A DNA stretch of 64,000 nt from Malania oleifera (lineage: Eukaryota > Streptophyta > Magnoliopsida > Santalales > Ximeniaceae): positions 63,109,540 through 63,173,539 of the forward strand of contig NC_080419.1 of NCBI RefSeq assembly GCF_029873635.1, read 5' to 3'. Below the pieces are notes generated by a model. It did no database searches and was not told the origin of the DNA. It saw only the letters and a list, made by a program, of their open reading frames with translations. A program made the position numbers and the translations under genes. Positions 1 to 13,200 of this stretch are shown piece after piece. Position 1 is the first letter of the stretch. The number at the start of each line of letters is the position of its first letter.

Positions 1-3000
1 GTGATCTCTTGCGTCAAACTCCAATTCTCACCGGCGAGTTTCTGCGTAACTCTTCTGCCGGCTCTACGCTGTTTTGATCCTGTCTCTGATGAGTCTGACT
101 TTATCTTGAGTCTGCTGTATCAGCTTTGCCCCCAATATCTGTCTCTCCCTGATCTCATCCCAGTACAACAAGGATCGGCACCTCCTATCATACAATGCCT
201 CATACGGTGCCATCTCAATGCTGGCCTGGTAACTGTTATTATACGCAAACTCGACTAGTGGCAAATACTGCATCCAACGACCTCCAAAGTCCAGCACACA
301 TGCTCGCAGCACATCCTCGAGAATCTGCACCGTCCTCTCCGTCTGCCCATCTGTCTGAGGATGAAAATTTGTACTAAACGATAACTAAGAACCCATGGCC
401 CTTTGCAGACTCTTTCAAACACGAGATGTGAACCGTGGGTCTCTGTCTGAAACTATGGACACTAGGATGCTGTGGAGCCTAACTATCTCTTGGATATATA
501 ACTCAGTCAATCTATCCATGGAGTAGCTAACTTTGATCGGCAAAAAGTGGGCAGTCTTTGTCAATCGATCCCCTATTACCCAAATAGCGTCCCGTCCACC
601 CAACGTCGGCGATAATCTTAAGACGAAATCCATGGATATATACTCCCACTTCCACTCAGGAATGTGGAGTGGCTGCAATAATCCCACCGGTCTCTGATGC
701 TTAACCTTCACTTGCTGGCATGTCAAACATTGATCCACATACTGGGCTATCTCCCTCTTCATGTTGCTCCACTAGAAGGACTCCTAAAGATCCCTAGACA
801 TTTTAGTGCTACCTGGATGTACACTATACAGGGACCGATGTGCTTCCTCCAAAATGACCTTCTTGATCTCAGGATCGGCAGAAATGCATAACCTGGTAGG
901 GAACCACAAGGCTCCATCATCTGAGATGATGAACTCTATTTCCTGACCATCTTGTACCTTCCCCATAAGCTCTACTAGTTCTACATCATTTCTCTGGGCT
1001 ACTTTAATCCTCTCCTGTAGAGTCGGCTGCAAAACCAAGTCAGCAATAAACGCCTGGTAATCGCCCTCTGCCAGATCCACACCAAGTCTCACTAAATCCA
1101 TCTAAATCGGATGCTGAATCTCCATTGCAGACATAGTTGAATCCACTGATTTTCGATTCAAAGCATCAGCGACCACATTAGCCCTTCCTGGGTGGTAGCT
1201 AATAGTGCATTCGTAATCCTTTATTAGCTCCAGTCATCTCCTCTGTCTCATATTCAATTCCTTCTGCGTGAAGAAATACTTTAAGCACTTATGGTCAGTA
1301 AATATCTCACACTTATGGTCAGTAAATATCTCACACCTACCCTTATATAGATAGTGCCTCCAAATCTTCAGTGCGTAAACAATTGCCGCCAACCCTAGAT
1401 CGTGAGTAGGGTAGTTCTTCTTATATTCTTTCCATTGTCGTAACACATAGGCTATTACTCTCCCCCACTACATCAATACGCATCCAAGCCCCTAATGGGA
1501 TGCATCATTGTAAATTACGAACCCCTCATCTCTTGAAGGAATCATCAACACAGGCACAGTGATGAGTCACTGCTTTAATTCTTGGAAGCTCTATTCACAT
1601 TCATCAGACCACTCAAACTTCACTCCTTTCCTAGTCAATCTGGTCAATGGGCCTGATAGTCTAGAGAAGCCCTCAACAAACCTGCGGTAGTACCCAGCCA
1701 ATCCCAAGAAACTTTTGATCTTGTGCATGTTCTTTGGTCGTACCCAGTCTACTACTGCCTCAATCTTACTCGGATCAACATAAATACCACCCCTGGATAT
1801 AACATGTCCAAGGAAGGTAACCTATTCCAGTTAGAACTTGCACTTCTTAAGCTTCGCATATAGCTTCTTCTCTCGCAACACCTGCAGCACTATACTCGGA
1901 TGCTCCTCATGCTCCTCTGGGCTCTTCGAATACAGCAGTATATCATCAATAAATACCACCACAAACTAATCCAAATACTGGTGAAAGAACCTGTTCATCA
2001 AATCCATAAACACTGCAGGAGTATTCGTCAAACCAAATGGCATAACTAGAAATTCATAGTGACCATACCGTGTTCTAAATGTCGTCTTCGGAACATCTTC
2101 CGCCCAGACTTTCACCTGATGGTACCTAGAGCGTAAGTCTATCTTCGAAAAGATTTATATCCCCTGTAACTGATCAAACAAATCATCGATATGCAGGAGC
2201 GGGTATTTATTCTTGATAGTCACGTTGTTTATTTCCCAGTAGTCGATGCACAACCTAATCGACTAATCCTTCTTTCTCACAAACAAAATCGGTGCTCCCC
2301 AAGGCGACACACTGGGCTGAATAAACCCCTTATCTAACAATCCTTACAACTATTCTTTCAATTCTTTCAACTCTTCTAGTGTCATTCTATACGATGCCTT
2401 CGAAATTGGCACTGTCCTCGGAACTAGATCAATAACAAACTCTACCTCACAATCAGGAGGTAGTTCCAACAAATCCTCGGGGAATACATCAGGAAAATCC
2501 CTCACCACTAGGATATCCTCCACCCTCAACTCCCTTTCTGATACTGCCTTCACACAGGCTAAATATCCCTGACAGCCTTCTGATAGCAATATAGGCACCT
2601 GAATAACAAATAATAACTGAGGTGGGGTGCATACACATGATCCCATGAATCTGTACTCCTGTCCCTCTGAAGGTCTGAACACTACCTCCCTATGATGGCA
2701 ATCAATGCTGACATAGTGACTAGCTAGCCAGTCCATTCCCAAGATTACCTCAAACCCATGCATATCTAGAACCACCAGATTAGCTAACAAAGGTCTCCCC
2801 TGAATATCCACTAGACAGTCTCTGAGTACCTTTCTACATATCCTAACAGCCCCAATCGGCGTAGCAACAAACAAACTAATATCTAACTGCTGAGGCTCAA
2901 ACCCACACAACTTAACATAATCTCGGGCGATAAAAGAATGAGTCACCCCAGAATCAAATAAGACAATATCTTAAATGACAGTATTAAAACCGTACCTGTC

Positions 3001-4095
3001 ACCACATCTCCAGCCACCTCAGCATCTCCCGGTGTCAGTGCATAAACTCGCGCTGGAGCAGTATTCCTCTGTTGTCCCCCTCGAGGCGCCTGATAGCCTC
3101 CTCTATATGGTCGAGGAGCAGCTGCTACCGCTGGAGGTGCCTAATAGTTCCTTGCGATATGCGCAGGTTGGTGGCACTGATAGCAGACAACCTCCCTTGC
3201 TCGGCACTCTCCTAGGTGCCTCCTCAAACATCTAGGATAAGGAGGGGGCATCTTTCTGCCCTGTACTGCTTGCTCTCCTCCATCCTGTCGTCGTCCCCCT
3301 CTACTATCATATCTCCTCCACGGCCCTCGATTGGGCCCTCTTTGAAAATCAGAAGGCGTGGGCCTCTTCCTCTAGCTTTGGGCTACTGCACCTCTCTGTA
3401 TGTTGCTTTCAATCACTGCAGCCCTATCCACTATCTCCGAGAAGGTCTGAGCTCAGAAACCTACCACCTACTTATACAAGTTCTGTCTCAGGCCCTCCTT
3501 AAACTTCCTCTCCTTCCTCTCCTCATCTAGAACCATATACGGGGCGAACCAGGATAGCTCAACAAACCTCGCTGTGTACTGCTGCACTGTCATAGACCCT
3601 TGTGTCAAATGCAGAAACTCTGACGCCTTTGCACTCCTGACCGTAGCGGGAAAGTATCACTCGAAGAAAATCTCCCTGAAGCGACTCCACGTCATCGTTA
3701 CAGGGTCAAGCCTCTGCTCCTCAAGTAATCTCATTGACCTCCACTAGTGTTTTGCTTCCCCGGTCAATTTAAATGTGGCAAATAACACCCTCTGCTCATC
3801 TGTACATGAGAACTGTCAGTATATCCTTTATGTCCTAAACCCAATTCTCTGTTACCAATGGGTCCGCTCTTCCAGCAAAAGACGGGGGTCGTATACGCGT
3901 GAACTGCTCAATTATGCAGCTCCACTCTCCCGAGCTCCTAGCCATCTCAGCCATCACCTGCTGAGTAATGCTACGCAACATTGCGTTAGGGCCTGCACCA
4001 CCCATATTAGAAGGTGCTACTCCATCGCCTCCCGCACTCGTGTTACTGTTCCACAGATCCATCTTACAAAGGAAGCAACTAATCTCAGCATACAA
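1..4095 (-). pseudogene. Ty3/gypsy (chromovirus, Tekay/Del-like) gag-pol, decayed, 3' end off-window
   Basis: Read on the minus strand from a gag-like Met near 4095. In order: capsid-like region about 3900-3300; a CCHC zinc knuckle about 3150-3200 (Cys-x2-Cys-x4-His present, last Cys read as Tyr, then a stop); protease with Asp-Ser-Gly at 2947-2955 and a GMDWL motif; reverse transcriptase with FIDD at 1942-1953; RNase H about 1500-1100; integrase zinc finger (His/His about 820-850, CLTC about 720-730); and the integrase core down to position 64. The chromodomain expected of this lineage would lie before position 1. Many in-frame stops and frame changes break it (TAG at 772, 1102, 1468, 1591, 1822, 1966, 2263 and 2350; TAA at 1831 and 2344; TGA at 1234 and 1567). 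A 24-bp in-frame tandem duplication at about 1290-1337 doubles eight RNase H residues. The clade call rests on the RT and protease wording and the long LTR. It cannot make a functional polyprotein. Confidence 0.9.
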
Positions 4096-4445
4096 TTACT
4101 ATCACACAACCCATACACTGCAATAATTCATAAAATTATCCTTCTATGACCATTTATTTCCACATCCCTAATCCCCATTTAAGATTCAGTCCTACCACTC
4201 AGAAACAAGACCCAATGATAGTATCTATGGTTTTCCTGAAATCGTCACCCTAGGAAAACCACAGAAACAACCCCCGTAATCCTGTCTCAAGGCCGCAAGA
4301 TAGATTCCTAAATTCTCACCTCATCCTCTAACAATCACTAACTCACATTTCAATCTACCCATCTCCTATTTCCCTCGAAATCCACTCCTATACTCTAGTA
4401 TTGAATTCCGCTATCTACTAAAGTCCATAGAACCTAGCAACTTAA

Positions 4446-4457
4446 GCTCTGATACCA
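4446..4457 (-). other. Primer binding site complementary to initiator Met-tRNA
   Basis: The minus strand reads TGGTATCAGAGC, the standard plant LTR-retrotransposon primer site for tRNA-iMet. It lies 5 nt inside the inner edge of the LTR at 4463 and fixes both the element's orientation and the identity of this LTR as the 5' one. Confidence 0.9.
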
Positions 4458-4462
4458 AACCG

Positions 4463-6952
4463 TGATGCCTTGATTTTCGTATAATTTTTTTATAAACAAT
4501 AATAAATAATTTACACGTCATCGACAACATCCATAAATCGGCCACGTCAACAATCCTACTATCATTCATACAACTCAACCTGCAATGGGTACCAAGTAAA
4601 AAGTTATTTTACTTATATAACCTAACAGCGAAAGACAGTATATTTATATCATCCAAAATACAATACTCATAGTATCAACATACACATATACACAATACTA
4701 TCTCATACCCAAAAACAATACAACCCTAGGTAATCACACCTCCCTAGTCCACCAAAAACTCACCTTGTGTGTGTCAGGGTCCCAGCTCCCTATGATCACG
4801 GAGCTCTATCACCCGATCTATCCCTATTCCCTGAAAAATTTAGATAATTTGGGTGAGATACATCTCAATAAGAAGGGATAAATTATTTACAGTGTATGGT
4901 CATATGAGTTCAGTTATAACATGCTTTACTTTTCAAAATAACATTTCACCTGAGAAAATACACTGACAAATATATTCTCATAGTCATATAGATATACAAC
5001 ACAAACTTTTATAAGCTTTAAAATCATTTCTCAAAATCAATCATTCCAACACATTTTTACCCGCGAAGATCCTAAGAATAGGGAAGATTACCCATCCATA
5101 CAGGTAGCTTCCCTCTGCCCTAACACGTTATGCAGCCGAGTATGACCACATTTGATACCTATCTGGGCACTCACCTTACTCAGTAAGCCCTCAAGCGGAG
5201 AGTTTCACTTCGCCTCAATTATTTATGTCATTAACTCACACGGTTCATTTCCCATATTTAACATTCTTTATTTCTCAATTTCCATTCTTTCTTTTATTTC
5301 TCATTTTAGCCAATTTTATCATTCTTTCACTTTCCGTTTCCTTTTTACTTTCCGGCTCATGAGTATCCTTAGTATCAAATACCAACATCGCGAATGTAAC
5401 TCATAGCCACCCTGAGGATCTTTTTATCCACGCCATGCTTCCCCCCATTGTTAAAGTTGTGCGGCCTGAAGGCTGGATCTAACAGCAGTTGGCCGACCTT
5501 GCTAGATCAAAATATCATATCGCGTATGTAGTACGATTGGCTGGCCTATAGCCATAATCCGGACTCAAGGGGCCCAACAACCCTACAAAATGGCTCAGTT
5601 GACTGTCACGCCACACGTTCCAAAAGTTTGTGTGGTTGCACTAACACCACTAGTAACGATACCGTGCTCAATATCATAACCATCCATCAGGGTTCACTAC
5701 CACATACCCGCAATCATTATGCGGTATTGACATTTCATCAATCATATTTCAATATATCTCAATTTAGTTCAATATAAATATTATTATCATTTTCTGTGCA
5801 CATTCCATTATCTCATAATAGTACATATCATATTTTACGTATTTCTACATTTCCCAAAATACTCATATCAGTAATTTGTACAATCTCATTTTTCATGCAA
5901 ATAATTTATACTCATATATAAATACCACATTTCATTATTTTCCACTAATCACATCAATCATTCTCATTTCAATGTTTTCTCAGAAAATGCCCATCGTTAT
6001 ATTTCACATTTTTCAACACATGTCATGTGCCACACAATTTTTATTTAATATTCATAATATATTAATTTCACACTCCAAAACATCACAATTTAATATTACT
6101 CAAATGCCACACAATTTATCTAATATTTATATCATAATAACTTTCAGGTAAAATATCATATGCTCATTTTCACATATTAATTTAAACAGTAATTATAAAA
6201 ATGCTGCTATAATTTATTCCCCTTACCTAACTTACTAAGAGTCTCGTTAAAACCCAAATATGACGCCATTGGCTCCCGAAACTTTAATTCTGCAATTTGC
6301 ATTGTTCCCAGGTTAATTATCCTATTTCCCCAAAATAATACCCATCTAACCTTCCCTAGGCTCCATATACCTCAAATTAACATTTAAACTAACATTTAAT
6401 AGCCCTACTTAATTTCCTAAATTATGCTTGCGGGTCTCGAAATTACACCCGCAGAGCTCACCCGTGTCCTAAATTTCAAAAATCTTACTTCAATCTCAGA
6501 TGCTCAATAATTTAGTATTTCTAAATTAATACTAATTAATTAAAAATAAGCCCCTTAATAACCCCCGTACCCCAAATTTAGGGTTTTGCCCACGACGATC
6601 CCACGAGAACTTCGTCCCACTAAACTTGTAGAGAATCATCCCTAGATTCTCGTGGTGGTATCCGTTCGTCAATCGATCTTAGAATTTGCAAGAAATTAAA
6701 GAAAAAGGGGAAATTAGCTTACCCAGGAGATATGCCTACGCCGCTTCTACCACTGATTCGCTCTGGTAGAAATGACGGCAGCGGAGAATGGAGTCCAACG
6801 GTATCTTCTGATTTTTGATCGGGCGAAAATCCGCCACGTAACTGAGGAGAGAGGGAGAGAGAATGAAGATAGAGAGAGAAAGCACAGTGGGGGGGGGTTA
6901 TGGGATCTGCACAAGATGAAAGAACCTGAAGCTTCAAAGAAGCTTCAGGTGT

Positions 6953-7009
<57 letters not shown>

Positions 7010-7172
7010 TAATATTAATAATAATATATTTTATTAATAAAAGTAAAAATAAAGTTTATTGTTATTTTTTTATAAATTCAATTAATTAATTACTTAATTT
7101 TATTTTAATTTAATTTAATTTTTTTTTGAATTATTCCACTAATCTTGTATAGCCCTTTTTGGGGTTATTACA
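4463..7172 (-). mobile_element. 5' LTR of the gypsy element
   Basis: About 2.7 kb. On the minus strand it starts TGTAATAACCCC (plus-strand end ...ggggttattaca at 7172) and ends ...GGCATCA next to the primer site, so it has TG...CA termini. It carries an (AAT)n tract and an AGGTAAGG-type sequence near 6225, matched by the related LTR at 50946-52742. The 5 bases outside (tgaca, 7173-7177) would be the target duplication, but the partner is off-window. Short ORFs inside are not genes. Confidence 0.85.
6958..7008. repeat. (AAT)n microsatellite
   Basis: About 16 uninterrupted trinucleotide units inside the gypsy LTR. Read forward it gives a poly-Asn stretch that is not a gene. Confidence 0.95.
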
Positions 7173-7863
7173 TGACACTTCAGAAGACTAAACCCTAACC
7201 TTAGTCATCTGACCCTCTGTCCAGGTTAATTTTTCGAAACTTTAAGGAACTTCATTCGTTTAGGCCTTAACCCTCAGTCATCTAAACTTGCGAGAAAGTT
7301 TAAAATTTTTATTTTTAATGAGAGAACATACAAACTATTTTTTTGATCCAACGGTTAAGATTGATTCTAAGGGTAAGGTACCTATAGATTCAACATCTAA
7401 ACCCTAGTGCCCCAGACTTTTGCCATAGAATTGAGAGACTTGAACATATTGTATACAATTGCCTGCACTCCAACATATACTTTTTAAGCTTGGGCAAATC
7501 AACTTAGAAAAACCAAGGGATTTCATTTACACATCTTGATTTCAACTTGGTATTGAGGTTTGGTAAATTGATTTATTATTTTCAAGAGTTTCTCATCTCA
7601 TCATCTATTATTGAATATTATTAGAGAGATTGATCTTGAGTGTTCATATACATATAGAGATTGTTTTGATAAGATCATTATTTGAGAAAAGTTTTTGCCA
7701 TTGGTTAAATAGTTCTGATTCAAGTGTGTATTTAGTTAAAGACTTGATATTTTTTATACTTCAAAATCATTTGATTAAATATGCTTAGAAGTTCATAACT
7801 ATATATATTATTGAGGGATATTTTCTGAAAAATCCTATATTAGGTTTTGATCTTTGGTAATCA

Positions 7864-7906
<43 letters not shown>

Positions 7907-8612
7907 GGGAGAAAGCTTATTAAGTTAGATCTTTATAATATCCAAGACAAACTTTTTTAACAAGATCATATTTGATATTTGTGCATCTTGTCTTCAAAGC
8001 TATTACTTATACAATATTTTGGAAGATTTGATAAAAGAGAAATTTGGTGTAGCATATTCATTCATTAATGATTGTATTGTTACATACATATTGAGCTTCA
8101 AGTTTCATCATATGGATATGTGTTAGGAATTTCGATTGTACTCACTAGCTTTGTTAGAAGCATATCTTGAGTTGTTTTGCAGAATTGATATTATATTGTA
8201 ATCACGGTTCGGGTTGTGAACCGAATGAGAAGGAAGCTATGCCTCTTGTAAGCAGTGGATGTAAGGGAAGTTTCATCCCAATTTAAGGAGCAGGGATATA
8301 GTGGAATCCTTGAGTGGGTTGCTCAAGGTGAGGACGTAGGCCGGTTTGGTTGAACCTCGTAAAATCGCGTTTTCCTTCTCTCTTTCCTTATCTTTTTATT
8401 TTCTGCATCGCATTTCAATATCTAACTTGCATGCGTATGTTGAATAACTCCACATGCACTTAATTGGGTAAAAGAATTCATTGATAAAATAAATTTAAAT
8501 CAGCCTCAGACTCCTGCATTTAATTTGTCAAACTTAGAAATCAGGATTAAGTGGTAATTAATCTGAAAGAATTTAAAAATACCCAATTCACCCCCCTCTT
8601 GGGATTACATCT
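7173..8612 (+). mobile_element. Copia (Sirevirus-type) LTR fragment
   Basis: It contains the block shared by all copia LTRs of this window: 'gtggaatccttg ... caaggtgaggacgtaggc ... gaacctcgtaaaatc' at about 8300-8365, and the end signature 'caattcacccccctcttgggattaca' at about 8587-8612. The 5' part is missing because the gypsy element lies across it. No primer site follows 8612, so it is not the 5' LTR of a complete element. It includes a (TA)n run at 7869-7902. Confidence 0.75.
7869..7902. repeat. (TA)n microsatellite
   Basis: Seventeen TA units within the copia LTR fragment. Confidence 0.9.
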
Positions 8613-9634
8613 AAATTAACATAGTCATTATAGTGTCATGGCTATACAGTTGATACAAAATCATGGTTATACAGAAATACAGAATCATGGTAAAACAACT
8701 AGACTTATATAGAAATATTATTATACAGTATCGAACCCCGATGAAAAACAACATTTTAAAGAACATGGTACCTTTGCGATACAGTATAGATAGTGCAACC
8801 ATACGTCTCAAATAGAGTATGGTACAGTTGATTGTGCCCTCGAGTAGAGTTGTTAGCTCCTTGGCGTCTGGACCAGGTGGAGAGGGCCTTTTGTGCTATA
8901 AACATCTTGATATGCATACAATTAGGCTAGCACTGGAGGACCAACCAGTGTTTAGCCCCACCTACGGGCCGCACAACTTAGTCATGAGGGGTAAGTCATG
9001 ACATATAGCCATCGAGAGGGAAGTTTATAGATATATGGTTATGTATAGTACACACAGAAAGCAAAGATTACGTATTATAGATAGAAGTACTTTTGAATAA
9101 ATAACTCAAAAATTTTCATATTCTATATGACATAAGCATGTGTTATTATACAGATGTTTTTCTCAATGTATATTGTATATAATATTGATTAAATGATATG
9201 TTACCAACTAACTCATATGCCACACACTGGTGATAACATATTTATCCTTATTGAGAGTTGTCTCACCCCAAAATTATTAAATATTTTAAGTAATCTAGAG
9301 AGGTGAGCAGAGCCGGTTCAGAGATAGAGTTGGTGTAGATTCGGCGTAGTTTTTGGGGTGAGTTTTGGACTGGTGTGTGAAGCTCACAGTATTTTGCGAT
9401 TTTTGGGCAAAAGTTATGTATATATGTGTATGTGTACAACTAGGTATATCTCTAGTATTGTATTTTAGAATATATTGGATATGTATGTTCTTCTGCTGCT
9501 TAGGTGTTATATGAAATGCACAAGATTCTACAGTCCCACTTCAGGCCGTGATGATGCCAGCTATGTTCATGCAAGGTATCAGAAATTATATATTAATATA
9601 GAAAAGAAAAAAAATGGATGGAAATTTCATTACA
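8613..9634 (+). mobile_element. Gypsy LTR fragment related to the LTR at 50946-52742
   Basis: Stretches such as 'catggtacc...', 'agtgcaacca', the cytosine-rich block near 8960 and 'gtcatgaggggtaagtcatgac' near 8980 recur in the same order at 51835-52115. The end 'ttcattaca' at 9634 corresponds to 'gtcgttaca' at 52742. It is shorter than that LTR (about 1.0 against 1.8 kb) and lacks the 5' part, which abuts the copia LTR. Confidence 0.7.
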
Positions 9635-10041
9635 TAACTAGTATATCATAATGCATGATAAAAGAATGTATGAATAATTTTAGACATATATCCTAAATTT
9701 ATTAAAAATTATAAAAATATTTATATATTATTTAAATACAATTACGCACCATTCATGTGAAATATTTGCCTATGAATATTTCAAAATATATCCTTATAAT
9801 TATCCATAAATATTGTAAAAATACCTTATAACTACTTATAACTACCTTAAAATAATATATATTTTATAATATATTTATTATTATTCTTAAAAAAATATTT
9901 ATTTATTAATTTATTTCACTACAAATTATCACTCAAAAGCTGCCGCGGCTGGTTTACTAGAATTTGAAAAGTAACAGTTAATATTAATTTTTGGGGAAAA
10001 ATAAATCTACGCTGGGGTTGGATTCGTAACAAGGCTCACCC

Positions 10042-10073
<32 letters not shown>
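9635..10073 (+). promoter_or_regulatory. Upstream/5' UTR region of the SNRNP35 homologue
   Basis: AT-rich for about 300 bp, then more mixed (ccgcgg at 9942). A weak TATA-like 'aaaaataaat' lies near 9998. It ends in a (GA)n tract immediately before the ATG; GA/CT tracts are common in plant 5' UTRs and core promoters. Promoter identity is inferred only from position. Confidence 0.4.
10045..10072. repeat. (AG)n microsatellite directly before the start codon
   Basis: About 14 AG units ending one base before the ATG at 10074, so it would lie in the 5' UTR of the host gene. Confidence 0.95.
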
Positions 10074-10076
<3 letters not shown>

Positions 10077-10212
10077 AGCAGGGGCAACATAAACTCGGTG
10101 TTCTATGCGGACGCTTACCATCCGATTCAAGCTGGAAGCATCGACGGCACCGACACTCTCCCGCACGACAACGCCGTTTACAGAGCTCTCCTTTGTTCCT
10201 CCGCCGGCCTCT
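10074..10212 (+). CDS. SNRNP35: SNRNP35 exon 1
   Basis: ATG at 10074, the first Met of the conserved N-terminus. It ends with the first base of a Tyr codon, followed by gtattc. Intron 1 (10213-10290) is only 78 nt and has no stop in frame. Confidence 0.92.
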
Positions 10213-13200
10213 GTATTCTCTTTTTCCCCACTTTCCTGCTGTCGCACTGTTCAAATTCTTCCCTCTCAACCCAACCTTTTTCTCTTGCAGATGACCCCTT
10301 CGGCGATCCTAAGTTCATTGGCGATCCTTACCGCACTGTCTTCGTCGGACGCCTCTCTCGCCTGACAACCGAAGACACCCTTCGCAAGGTTTATTCTCAT
10401 TTTCATTTTCCCCATGTTTGGTTCTTTCGAATCCTTTACGAAAAAGAAAGGAAAATATGAAAGAATTACATTTTCCATATTTAGTTATTGGGGAACATAA
10501 AAAAGAAAATAAAATATACATTTTAAGTCAATTAATAACAGAAACTATTTATCTTTTATATTATTAATGAAAAAGTTTAGGGAAAAGAAGAGAGAATTAC
10601 ATATAATTTTTATTGATCTAGAGAAAGCATGTGATAGAATTTTTAGGGAAATTGTTTGATGGATATTAGTAAAAAGGGGATTTGCAGTAGATATACTGAG
10701 GTATATATTATATGATAGAGTAGCGACTAGTGTTAGGACTGTGGGAGGGAAATTTGGAAAATTTTGCAATCATAATAGGTGTATATCAAGGTTTTACTTT
10801 GAGTCCTCATCTTTTTACTTTAGTGATTGATGAACTTATTAAGAATATTCAAAAAATGAGATTCCTTGGTGTATGTTATTTGTGTATGATATTGTGTTGA
10901 TTGATGAAAGTAGGAGCGGGGTGAAATCTAAGTTAGAACTTTGGAGAACTGCATTAGAGTTAAAAGGTTTTAGGATAAGTAGGAATAAGATAAAATATAT
11001 GAAATGTAATTTCAGTAACGTAAGGAGGAGTAGTAGCAAGAAGTTAATCTTGATAATCAAGAAATTATTAGTACTAATAGATTCCCAGATCTTGGATCTA
11101 TTATGCAAGCAGAAAGAGGAAGTTGAAGAAGATGTAATATATAGAATTAAAGCAGGTTGGGTAAAATGGAGTGCATAAGGCATATTGTGTGTGTTTTATA
11201 AGACTGCTATAAGGTCAGTTATTTTTTATGGTTTAGAATGTTGAACAACTAAGAAACAAAGTACAAAAAGTAAAAGATGCTAAAATGAGAATGTTAAGGT
11301 TGATGAGTGGTATAATATTAAAAGATAGACTAAGAAACAAAGATATATGTTTGGACATTTGAAACGAAAACCTAATAGAGCACTTGTGAAGAGTAGTGAG
11401 TTAATTATTGTTTCTGGCATGAAAATGGGTTGGGGTAGGCCTAAAATAACTTGGAATGAGATAGTGATGAAGGATTTAATAGCCTTTAATCTAGTAGAGA
11501 AAAATGTTATTGATCAAGTGAATTGGAGAAAAAGAATTCATCTTAGGCGACCCCACCTAGTGGGACTTAAGGCTTGTGTTGTTGTTGTTGTATTAGATCA
11601 ATCAATAAAAAATTAGTTATTCGTCTTCTTTTTCAATCATCATATTATAATAAAATTTTATTTTTAATGATATTTGATATACTTGTTTTCAAACAAAATT
11701 CTCTACCAAGGGGAGGCATAAAAAAAAAATGATACGTGTCTATGTAGGTGTGTTTGTGATTCTTATATTATTTTTTGCTTTTCATGCTAATTTTAAGTTA
11801 ACGGATTAGTTGTCTTAGGCTCTGAAAGCTGAGTCTACCTTTGTTTCATATAAGTTAAACAAAAGAATTTTAAAAAAAAAAAAAGTAATCTTGAGATCTT
11901 ATGCTGCCATACTACTGTGTGGTTTTACTGTCAGAAGAAGCAATGGTTTTCTTTGCTTCCAACATCAAGTTAAGCACTTGAAACCACAACTCTCTCTCTC
12001 TCTCTCTAATAAATTCTTTGGATTCATATAGATTGTAGAGTGAAAAAATAAACTAAATTACATCACTTTGCCTTACTTTTTCTTACTTCCATAAGAAACC
12101 TATTGGAGCCTCTAATTAACTTTTTATTTATTTATTAGCTAATTAATTGAATTTTTATGACAATAATAGGTCATATGTTTTATGGTTTGCAGGCTATGAA
12201 GAAGTATGGTAGAGTGAAGAACTTGAGATTAGTGAGAGACATTGGTAATTTCTTGATTTCATGTTCTGCCATTGGCATTGCTCGCGTTTCAAATGAGCAT
12301 TTCGGATGCTTTGAGCATTTTTGTTATTTTTATTTTACTAATGTGTATATGAACAATGCATGGGATCTTGAATGAAAAGAAACCTAAATAGGGTAATTCA
12401 ATAAGGGGTTGTTTTCTCTGACATAAAAAAAACTTAAAATTCATCTATATGTGTGTTAAGCTATGCCTTTAGCAATGTGTGGCATTGTTGTGCTGAAAGT
12501 TCTCTAGCATCTCCATTCTCCTCTATTATTGGGCATTCTACTCCCACATTTATTTGACTTTGCTAATTTCAAATTCAAAATCCATGTCATTCAATGCCAG
12601 CTTCCATCCCCAAGATGTCAATACTCAGATTTAGGTTTCACAAAGCAAAGGATTAACTATTATATAAAAGGGGTTGATCCATTGTAATCTCAGGCCAAAT
12701 CAAAGGCCTTCTTTGACATTGCAATGTAAGACAAAGGAGGAGAAAGAGGGGATGGAGAGATAGACACATTAGAAAGAGAAAATAGGGAGAGAGGAGAGAA
12801 GAAATAGAGAAGAGAAGAAAATAGAAAAAAGATAACAAAGAAGATGAAGAAGGAAGAAAAAAGAAGAAGGCATGTGAGAAGGAGAGGGAGTGAGATGCAG
12901 ATATGAGGGAGAAGGAGAGATTGTCATGAGTCAACACGTGATTCAATATTTTATTCTCCAAAATTCAATAATCTCTTACATTATAAGCGTATAGTTTTAG
13001 GCAGTCTAGAAACCTTAAAGATAAAATAAGAAAAAAGATTATGAGATAAGATCAAGTGGATTTTGTCATGAAGGTTGGTGTAGTTTTGTGAGAGGGCTTC
13101 ATTCTTTGGTGGTTGATTCGGTTAAGGAAGATAGCTATAAAGTGACTGGAATTTTTGGTGTAGGGCAGGGAGCACCGCAATCTTGGAAGGAAGTTGTATC

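Noticed and set aside
9984..10269. Reverse-strand ORFs over exon 1
   Set aside because: Shadows of the SNRNP35 exon and of the CT microsatellite.
12653..12961. Ser/Phe-rich ORF on the minus strand
   Set aside because: Reverse strand of a GA-rich intron tract; composition artefact.
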